Shown here: positions 6,133 to 11,458 of the stretch, piece after piece
Layout of the letters: every line of letters begins with the position of its first letter
How positions within the stretch are numbered: position 1 is the first letter of the stretch
Source: Vulcanimicrobiia bacterium
GTDB lineage: Bacteria; Vulcanimicrobiota; Vulcanimicrobiia; Vulcanimicrobiales; Vulcanimicrobiaceae
DNA: 11,458 nt
Direction of reading: 5' to 3'
Assembly: GCA_025451135.1 (NCBI GenBank)
Contig: JANWKW010000051.1
Coordinates: 1 to 11,458, forward strand
Made by a program: the position numbers and the translations under genes
Notes under the pieces: generated by a model
What the model was told of the DNA's origin: nothing
Database searches by the model: none
The model's input: only the letters and a program-made list of their open reading frames with translations

Positions 6133-8322
6133 CTAGAGGTTCTCAAAAGGCGACGGGTCGGCCTTCGCGGTGAAGAAATCGGCCATGTCGGTCGCCAGCA
6201 GGTCGTCGATCCGGAGGGGCGGCAGGCCGAGCAGTTCCTCCTCGGTCTTCTGCAGGCCGGCCGCCGAGAGGTGGGCGCGCCCGGCGTACCCGCGCCGCGC
6301 GAACGGCGAGACCACGATCGCGTAGCTCCGGTAGCGGCCGACCGGATCGCCGGTCGTCCGCGGACCATCCGGGGCGATGAAGATCGCCGTCGAGGCCCAC
6401 TGCGGGGCGTGCGAGAGGTACGCGACGATCGTCCCGATGGCGGCGTCGCCCTGGGCCGCGTTACGGCCGGGCAGCCAGATGTAGGTGTAATCGGGCATCG
6501 CGTCGTTCGTCGCCAGCGGTCCGATATCGCGGACGAACTCGCGCGCGCGGCGCTCGTCGCGGATGCGCGGATTCCAGCCCGGATAATCCAAGTCGAGGTG
6601 CGAGGCGAGCGCCGCCAGCGCGGGTATGCGCGCGCGATACAGGCCGCCGAGGCCGCTCGTCGGCGCGGCGACATCGCCGGGGCCGGCGTAGCCGGGGTCG
6701 TCGTCGGTCGGATGCGAGGCCGCGCCGCGATCGTAACCGACGAGTTCGAGCAGTCCGCCGTAGTCGCGGTACGAGCGACCCGCGCGCTGCAATGCGTTGA
6801 AGAGATAGCCGGCGCGCGGATACGCGTTCGGATCGGCGCCCTCGTCGCTCAGATCGCGATCCGTCGCGTAGTTCGCGGCGTACCCGAACGTCCGAGCGAG
6901 CGCGTTCAGATTCGGCGTGGACGGGTCCGCGGCGGCCGGATCGAATCCGGCGTTGCCTTCGAGGATCAGCACGACGTGCCGGATGACGACGCTCCGAACG
7001 GGCCCGTCCAGACGCATCGGCGGGACGAGCGTCGAGGCCTTGCCGTAGCTGACGGAGCGGTTGTAGCGAAGCGCGGAGAGCGTCGCCGCTTGGAGCGGGA
7101 CGCGGCGCAGGTCGACGCGCTGCAAGGTCGCGACCGTCGCGTTGCCCTTGGCGTTGGCGACGTAGAGATACCGTCCGTCGGCCGAGAGCGCGAGCGCGCC
7201 CGGCGCCCAGCCGGTCGGGATCAGGCCCAGGCGATGCAGCGAGACGGGCTTGGAGGCGTCCAGGACCGCGATCGCGTTGATCCCGGCCATCGCGACGTAG
7301 AGGCGGTTGCCGTCGGCGCTGCGGACGATCGCAGACGGCCGCGTGCCGTACGGCGCGCTGCCGATGGCCGAGCTTTGGAACAGCCGCAGCGACAGGCCGG
7401 CGACCACGCGCGGCACGCCCGCGAGCGCTACCACCGCGATGCGATCGACGTTCGTCATGCAGACGAACGCGAACCGGCCGTCTTTCGAGACCGCGATCCC
7501 CGTAGGCTTTGCGCCGCCGATGTTCGTCAATTCGTCGGGCGCTTGATCCATCGGCGCGGTCTGCAGGGACCCGGCATCGAGGCCGCCGCCCGGCAGCGTT
7601 CCGAAGGCCATCATCGACGACGCGCGCGCGGCATCGGGCGGTACCACGCCGAACTGCGGACTGCGCACCGGATCGGCGAGCGTCGCGCGTCCGATCACGC
7701 CGCCGTTGGTCACGTACAGACGCGAACCGGCGACGGCCAAGCCGTCCGGCGAGAATCCGACGGGCGCCGAGCTCGAGACGCGGCGCGCAGCCAGGTCGAC
7801 GCTCTGCACGACGCCGATCTGCGGGTCGGTCACGTACGCGGTCCGGCCGTCGGGCGAGAGCGCAAGCGCGTCGCCGTGCAGTCCGACGGACGCGCCGTCG
7901 GGCGTCAGCGATCCGTCATCGCCCAGCGCGAAGAACTGTAGACTTGCGCCGGACGACGCGACTACCAGGGTGCGAGCCGGATCGGACGGGTCGCGAACGG
8001 CCGCCACATCGGCGACCGATCCGTCGCGTACGGTGACGACCCGCATCGCGCGCGCATCGACGACGGTCAAGGCCGGACCGCCGGCGATCGCATAGCGGCC
8101 GTCGGGCGAGATCGCCAGGCCGTCGACGTTCGCGCCGAGCATCACGCTTGCGCCGACCGGCGAGACCGTTCGTCCGTCGGGAAGGATCGCATCGAACGGG
8201 CGGGCGGCGTTCGGGATGCCGGCGGCGCGGTCGCCGGCCGGCGCGGAGAATACGATCGGGCGCGGGGCCGCACCAAGCAGAACGGCGGCCGCTGCCGCCG
8301 CGAGAAGACGTCGCAAAGTCAC
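6133..8322 (-). CDS. Secreted bifunctional YncE-type beta-propeller / alkaline phosphatase-fold protein, probably non-catalytic
   Basis: The 729-residue protein starts at GTG with a signal peptide, MTLRRLLAAAAAAVLLGAAP. Residues 60-400 form a YncE-like beta-propeller with blade repeats ISPDGR (71), LSPDGR (155), FSPDG (190), VSKDGR (278), RSADGN (334) and LSADGR (379), several followed by YVxN-type strands. From about 447 it resembles the phosphoesterase domain of 'bifunctional YncE/alkaline phosphatase family' proteins: IRHVVLILEGN, TPNLNALARTFGYAANY, TYIWLP, AYLSHAPQWASTAIFIAPDGP, VSPFARRGY and TEEELLGLPPL. Relatives have KENRTYD (nucleophile and metal), VSADGHNW, and ED-x-QDG...HVDAHR; here these read LEGNAGFD (453-461), RDLSDEGADP (489-498) and APDGPRTTGDPVGRYRS (650-666). 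The metal ligands and nucleophile appear lost. It presumably acts outside the cytoplasm in binding. It follows the MocR gene by 54 nt. Confidence 0.87.
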   Translation of the reverse strand: MTLRRLLAAAAAAVLLGAAPRPIVFSAPAGDRAAGIPNAARPFDAILPDGRTVSPVGASVMLGANVDGLAISPDGRYAIAGGPALTVVDARAMRVVTVRDGSVADVAAVRDPSDPARTLVVASSGASLQFFALGDDGSLTPDGASVGLHGDALALSPDGRTAYVTDPQIGVVQSVDLAARRVSSSAPVGFSPDGLAVAGSRLYVTNGGVIGRATLADPVRSPQFGVVPPDAARASSMMAFGTLPGGGLDAGSLQTAPMDQAPDELTNIGGAKPTGIAVSKDGRFAFVCMTNVDRIAVVALAGVPRVVAGLSLRLFQSSAIGSAPYGTRPSAIVRSADGNRLYVAMAGINAIAVLDASKPVSLHRLGLIPTGWAPGALALSADGRYLYVANAKGNATVATLQRVDLRRVPLQAATLSALRYNRSVSYGKASTLVPPMRLDGPVRSVVIRHVVLILEGNAGFDPAAADPSTPNLNALARTFGYAANYATDRDLSDEGADPNAYPRAGYLFNALQRAGRSYRDYGGLLELVGYDRGAASHPTDDDPGYAGPGDVAAPTSGLGGLYRARIPALAALASHLDLDYPGWNPRIRDERRAREFVRDIGPLATNDAMPDYTYIWLPGRNAAQGDAAIGTIVAYLSHAPQWASTAIFIAPDGPRTTGDPVGRYRSYAIVVSPFARRGYAGRAHLSAAGLQKTEEELLGLPPLRIDDLLATDMADFFTAKADPSPFENL

Positions 8323-8376
8323 TCCCTAGGGTACGCTGGCGGCCGTCGCCGCACCCGCCGTGGGGTCGCTTGCGGC
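8323..8376 (-). promoter_or_regulatory. Spacer with possible leaderless promoter of the propeller gene
   Basis: This is the longest gap (54 nt) in the right-hand gene string. Read on the minus strand, TACCCT (8333-8328) fits TANNNT and ends 5 nt before the GTG start at 8322. The same stretch holds the palindrome CCCTAGGG (8324-8331). No -35 box and no convincing terminator hairpin were seen. It could be an internal promoter that separates the regulator genes from the propeller-to-exporter operon. Confidence 0.3.
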
Positions 8377-9861
8377 CTAGCCGTGCTCGAGGCGATGCAG
8401 GGCGCGACCCAAGCGAGCCAAGCCTTCGCGGGCCTCCTCCGGGCGCAGATTGCCGAACGAGAGGCGCAGCGCAGGCGGTCCGACCCGGGTCGGATAGAAC
8501 GGCTCGGCCGGCATCACCAGTACGCCCTCGCGCGCGCATGCATCGAAAGCGGCTTGGGTCGACATCCGGGATGGCAGCGCCAGCCACACGTTCGTCCCGG
8601 CGGCCGGCGCGCGCACGTCGCTCCACGGGACGGCCTCGGCGATCGCTTCGATGAACGCGTCGCGGCGTTCGCGATAGAGCGCCCGGGTGGCGCGGATGTG
8701 GCGCGGATAGGCCGGCGAGTCCATGAAGCGCCAGAGCGCGCGCTGGGTCAGCGTCGAGGTGAACACGTCGGCGCGGACCTTGGCGATCTCGACCGCTTCG
8801 GCGAGCGCGCCCTTGCAGTACAAGTAGCCGACGCGCAGCGCCGGGAAGATCGATTTCGAGAGCGACTCCATCAGGATGACGCGTCCGTCGGTGTCGTACG
8901 ACGCCAGCGGCCTCGGCGCGGCCGCATCGTAGGTGAGCTGCCAGCCGGTCTGGTCTTCCAGGATCACGACGTCGTAGCGGCGCGCCAGCGCCACGATCTG
9001 CTTGGCCCGGCGCTGCGGCAGGACCGCGCCGGTCGGGTTCTGCGCGATCGGATTGAGGTAGAGCAGACGCGGGCGATACTCGGAGAAGACGCGCTCCACG
9101 TCGTCGGGCCGGATGCCGTCGCCGTCGCCGCGCACCTCCACGTACGTGACGCCGCGCGCGTCGAAGACGCCGAGCGTGCCGGAGTAGGTCGGCGACTCCG
9201 ACGCCACCACCGAGCGCTCTTCGAGCAGGACGGTCGCCACGATGTCGGCGGCCTGCTGCGCTCCCGAGCAGACGATGATGTCGCGCGCGTCCGCGTCGCA
9301 GCCCCGCGCGCGCAGGCTCGCGGCCAGGGTCTCGCACAACTGCGGATCGCCGGTCGAGGAACGGTACTGCATGGCCTCGGGCGGATCGTCGACCAGCGTG
9401 CGGTGGAACGCGCGCGCGAAGTCGTGCAGCGGGAACGTCTCGGGCGCGGGATGGCCGGTCGCGAGCGAGATCGCCCCCGGTGCGGTCGCGCGCGTCAACT
9501 GTTCCATCACGCCTTCCAGGCGCGGAGAGCGCGCGAAGCGTCCGACGTCGGGCTCCCAGCGGCGCGCGAACGGCTTGTCGCGATCGGCCGGCTCCGCGAC
9601 GAACGTGCCCTTGCCGACGCGCGAGACGACCCGGCCGCGCGCGGCCAGCAGTTCGTAGGCTTGCGAGACGGTCACCAGCGCGCAGCCCAGGGCGGATGCG
9701 AGGTCGCGCATCGCCGGCAGGCGATCGCCGGCCGTCAGCCGCCCCGCTTCGACGACGTCGACGAGTTGGTCGGCGAGCTGCACGTAGAGCGGACGCGGGT
9801 CGGCCGATTCGAGCGCGAGCCCGAGCGCCGCCGGATTACTTCGAGTCGAGCCGGTAGCCAA
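8377..9861 (-). CDS. MocR-type transcriptional regulator: GntR winged helix fused to PLP aminotransferase-like domain
   Basis: The 494-residue protein has the MocR/PdxR layout. A GntR winged helix occupies residues 24-90 (PLYVQLADQLVD, GDRLPAMRDLASALGCALVTVSQAYELL, RVVSRVGKGTFV). A linker leads to a fold-type I aminotransferase domain from about 130. PLP residues seen are N275 in QNPTG, D303 in ILED, and the Schiff-base lysine K336 in SLSKS; R466 in LRLSF is the expected carboxylate-binding arginine. The tyrosine normally three residues after the aspartate (ED-P-Y) is missing, since the segment reads EDQTGWQL. Such proteins bind DNA and sense PLP or amino-acid-like ligands; many control adjoining vitamin B6, GABA or amino-acid genes. 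Family members with a complete site can also be plain aminotransferases. The start is TTG 9861, the first start codon in frame, overlapping the response regulator by 26 nt. Confidence 0.9.
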   Translation of the reverse strand: MATGSTRSNPAALGLALESADPRPLYVQLADQLVDVVEAGRLTAGDRLPAMRDLASALGCALVTVSQAYELLAARGRVVSRVGKGTFVAEPADRDKPFARRWEPDVGRFARSPRLEGVMEQLTRATAPGAISLATGHPAPETFPLHDFARAFHRTLVDDPPEAMQYRSSTGDPQLCETLAASLRARGCDADARDIIVCSGAQQAADIVATVLLEERSVVASESPTYSGTLGVFDARGVTYVEVRGDGDGIRPDDVERVFSEYRPRLLYLNPIAQNPTGAVLPQRRAKQIVALARRYDVVILEDQTGWQLTYDAAAPRPLASYDTDGRVILMESLSKSIFPALRVGYLYCKGALAEAVEIAKVRADVFTSTLTQRALWRFMDSPAYPRHIRATRALYRERRDAFIEAIAEAVPWSDVRAPAAGTNVWLALPSRMSTQAAFDACAREGVLVMPAEPFYPTRVGPPALRLSFGNLRPEEAREGLARLGRALHRLEHG

Positions 9862-10528
9862 TGCCGCGCACGCTCGCGATCTCGATCGGCGCGTCGGACT
9901 CGGAGAGCTTCGTGCGCAGCGCCGCGACGTGCACGTCGACCACGCGCGTGGGCACGCCCGAGGTGTCGTTCCAGACCTGTTCGAGGATCTGGGCGCGCGT
10001 CAGCAGACGGCCTTCGGCCTCGGCCAAGAACCAGAGCAGGCGGAACTCGAGCGCCGTCAGCGCGACGTTGGTGCCGTCGTTGACGAGCGTGTGGAAGTCC
10101 CGGTTGAGCTCGGCCGAGCCGACCCGCATGATCGCGTCGGCTTCTTTCTTGGCGCCGGATTTCTCGCGCCGGCGCAGGAACGATGCGATGCGCGCGACCA
10201 GCTCGTTGCCCGAGAACGGCTTGGTGATGTAGTCGTCGGCTCCGAGGCCCAGCCCGAGCAGCACGTCCTGTTCGCGCGAATGGCCGCTGACCATCAGCAC
10301 GAACGCGCTGTTCGAGTTGGAGAGCGAGGTGCAGACGTCCAAGCCCGAGATGTCCGGCAGGCCGACGTCGAGCAGGACGACGTCCGGCCGGTACGTGTCC
10401 GCCAGTTCCAACCCCTCGGCCCCGCTGCCGGTGACCTTCACTTCGTAGCCGGCACGCTCGAGGACCGTCCGCTCCAGACGGGCGACGTCCTCGTCATCCT
10501 CGACCACCAAGACCCGGGCCAGCGCCAT
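9836..10528 (-). CDS. OmpR/PhoB-family response regulator
   Basis: The 230-residue protein has a receiver domain (1-120) and a winged-helix DNA-binding domain (about 130-228). The acidic pocket is E10, D11 and D12, the phosphoacceptor D54 (VVLLDVGLPD), the switch Ser81 (MVSGHS) and the conserved Lys103 (ITKPF). The C-terminal domain shows ALTALEFRLLWFLAEAEGRLLTRAQILEQVW, TRVVDVHVAALRTKL and RGIGYRL, standard OmpR-type recognition-helix and wing signatures. Phosphorylation by a sensor kinase would alter dimerisation and DNA binding. No histidine kinase lies within the window, so the partner is either upstream of the malic enzyme or elsewhere. The ATG at 10528 sits 2 nt after the malic enzyme stop and has the clearest ribosome-binding site in the window. 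Its 3' end overlaps the MocR start, suggesting co-expression of the two regulators. Confidence 0.95.
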   Translation of the reverse strand: MALARVLVVEDDEDVARLERTVLERAGYEVKVTGSGAEGLELADTYRPDVVLLDVGLPDISGLDVCTSLSNSNSAFVLMVSGHSREQDVLLGLGLGADDYITKPFSGNELVARIASFLRRREKSGAKKEADAIMRVGSAELNRDFHTLVNDGTNVALTALEFRLLWFLAEAEGRLLTRAQILEQVWNDTSGVPTRVVDVHVAALRTKLSESDAPIEIASVRGIGYRLDSK

Positions 10529-10530
10529 GT

Positions 10531-11373
10531 CTACCCTCCCTGATGCAGCGCCGCTGCGTCTTCTTGCTCACCCTTTACAATTGTTCGGCGGGCGACCCCC
10601 TCTTCAACAGCGGCGGCAGCCACGGCCTTCGCGACCGCGTCGACCACCCGGGGGTCGAACACGCTCGGGATGATGTACTCGGCGCTGCGCTCTTCGTCGG
10701 TGACGATGGCCGCGATCGCCCGGGCGGCCGCCAACAGCATGCCGTCGGTGATCTTCCGGGCCCGGACGTCCAGCGCGCCCCGGAAGATCCCGGGGAAGGC
10801 CAGCAGGTTGTTGACCTGGTTGGGGAAGTCGGACCGGCCGGTGGCGATCACCGCCACGTAGGGAGCGGCCGCGTCCGGCATGATCTCGGGCGTCGGGTTG
10901 GCCATCGCGAAGACGATCGGGTCGCGGCCCATCTTCTTGATATCGTCGGGGGTCAGGATGCCGGGCGCCGAGACGCCGATGAAGACGTCCGCTCCGGCGA
11001 GCACGTCCGAGAGCGTCCCGCGGCGGTTCTCGGTATTCGTGTGTTCGGCCAGCCAGCGCCAGTGCGGGTTGTCGTAGCGATCGGTCCGGTTGAGCGCGCC
11101 CGCGCGGTCGACCGGGATGACGTCGCGGACGCCCGCATCCAGCAGCATCTTGATGGTCGCGGTCCCGGCCGCGCCGGAACCCGAGACGACCACGTGCAGG
11201 TCCTCGATGCGCTTGTCGACGACCAGGGCCGCGTTGATGAGGGCCGCCAGGATCACGACGGCGGTGCCGTGCTGGTCGTCGTGCATCACCGGGATGTCGA
11301 GCCGTTCGACCAGCCGCCTCTCCACCTCGAAGCAGCGCGGCGCCGAAATGTCAACGAGAGTGAACCCGACCAA
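10531..11373 (-). CDS. Malic enzyme, C-terminal NAD(P)-binding part (probable remnant of a disrupted gene)
   Basis: The open frame gives 280 residues, matching the C-terminal domain of bacterial malic enzyme (malate to pyruvate plus CO2, with NAD(P) reduction). Hallmarks are DISAPRCFEVE, HDDQHGTAVV (31-40, a metal-ligand aspartate region), the dinucleotide fold VVVSGSGAAG (61-70), GADVFIGVSAPG, PIVFAMANPTPEIMP, ATGRSDFPNQVNN and AFPGIFRGALDVRA. A complete enzyme has about 100-150 further N-terminal residues with the catalytic tyrosine and lysine. Here the frame is closed 9 codons upstream of the TTG at 11373 by a TAG, and homology continues beyond it. The normally near-invariant FGGINLEDIS reads LVGFTLVDIS, which replaces the metal-binding Glu. 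The TTG has no Shine-Dalgarno. I read this as a recently inactivated gene, or an assembly error; a functional short protein is unlikely. Confidence 0.75.
   Translation of the reverse strand: MVGFTLVDISAPRCFEVERRLVERLDIPVMHDDQHGTAVVILAALINAALVVDKRIEDLHVVVSGSGAAGTATIKMLLDAGVRDVIPVDRAGALNRTDRYDNPHWRWLAEHTNTENRRGTLSDVLAGADVFIGVSAPGILTPDDIKKMGRDPIVFAMANPTPEIMPDAAAPYVAVIATGRSDFPNQVNNLLAFPGIFRGALDVRARKITDGMLLAAARAIAAIVTDEERSAEYIIPSVFDPRVVDAVAKAVAAAAVEEGVARRTIVKGEQEDAAALHQGG
10534..10541 (-). promoter_or_regulatory. Strong Shine-Dalgarno of the response regulator gene
   Basis: On the minus strand AGGGAGGG precedes TAGAC and the ATG at 10528, a 5 nt spacing. The site lies within the last codons of the malic enzyme frame (HQGG then TAG). 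It is the only textbook ribosome-binding site seen at a gene start here, so translation of the regulator can initiate independently even though the upstream gene is damaged. Confidence 0.7.
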
Positions 11374-11397
11374 CGGAGGCGCGATGCCACAGATGGT

Positions 11398-11458
11398 CTA
11401 GAAGATCACCGCTACCTCCTTGGTGGCCAGGCACATCGGCAAGGCGTCGATGGCGGCG
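11398..11458 (-). pseudogene. Upstream fragment of malic enzyme ending at an in-frame TAG
   Basis: Read in the same frame as the C-terminal part, 11458 to 11401 gives AIDALPMCLATKEVAVIF followed by TAG (11400-11398), then TICGIAPP leading into the downstream frame. Malic enzymes read roughly ID-FPICL-TKD-DEIV-TVK-IAPTFGGINLEDI here, so the homology crosses the stop codon with no shift of frame. The stop replaces a sense codon. The fragment is cut by the window edge, and the rest of the N-terminal domain is not visible. Confidence 0.6.

Noticed and set aside
5289..6674. Long minus-strand frame extending the DDAH-like gene upstream into the propeller gene
   Set aside because: The upstream 184 codons are Arg/Ser-rich shadow sequence. 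ATG 6122 starts a normal-length DDAH-fold protein just after the propeller stop.
5989..7941. 650-codon plus-strand open frame opposite the propeller gene
   Set aside because: The translation is almost all Arg, Ala, Gly and Asp without hydrophobic pattern, a shadow of the GC-rich minus-strand gene whose propeller and phosphatase motifs are clear.
8383..10083. 566-codon plus-strand open frame opposite MocR and the response regulator
   Set aside because: It crosses two well-supported genes and has a biased composition and no domain signature.
11398..11400. TAG as a reassigned or recoded sense codon in the malic enzyme
   Set aside because: TAG ends at least four other genes in the window, including the malic enzyme frame itself, and the flanking motif is also degraded, so a plain nonsense mutation or assembly error is simpler.

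Overview
This is an 11.5 kb stretch of a high-GC bacterial chromosome with very tight gene packing, GTG and TTG starts and few Shine-Dalgarno sites. Several start codons sit 5-6 nt after a TANNNT hexamer, which suggests leaderless transcripts. TAG, TGA and TAA are all used as ordinary stops. No phage, IS element, CRISPR, tRNA or rRNA was seen. The gene mix and style would fit a little-studied high-GC phylum such as Candidatus Eremiobacterota; that is only a guess, because no marker gene is present.

Left part (1-2722): the 5' end of a P-type cation ATPase (minus), a divergent UspA-type universal stress protein (plus), thioredoxin reductase TrxB (minus, convergent with usp), and a divergent MBL-fold hydrolase (plus). 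The last two share a 59 bp intergenic region. This is a general stress, redox and hydrolase neighbourhood.

Right part (2719-11458): nine consecutive minus-strand genes, in order of transcription. They are a damaged malic enzyme, an OmpR-type response regulator, a MocR-type GntR/aminotransferase regulator, a secreted beta-propeller/alkaline-phosphatase-fold protein, a dimethylargininase (DDAH)-fold protein, a calcineurin-like phosphoesterase, an ABC-2 ATPase and permease of YadG/YadH type, and a small exported protein. Spacing is 2 nt, -26, 54, 10, 2, overlapping, -4 and -4 nt. From the beta-propeller protein to the small protein the genes look like a single operon.

Main oddities: (1) the beta-propeller/phosphatase protein and the adjacent DDAH-like protein both keep their fold signatures but lack the expected catalytic residues, so the operon carries two neighbouring candidate pseudoenzymes; (2) the ABC ATPase reading frame has no ATG, GTG or TTG at which a full ABC domain could start; (3) the malic enzyme frame is broken by an in-frame TAG, and the adjoining metal-ligand motif is eroded. 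The function of the operon as a whole is not evident. An exporter with a secreted partner and non-catalytic binding or scaffold proteins is one reading.
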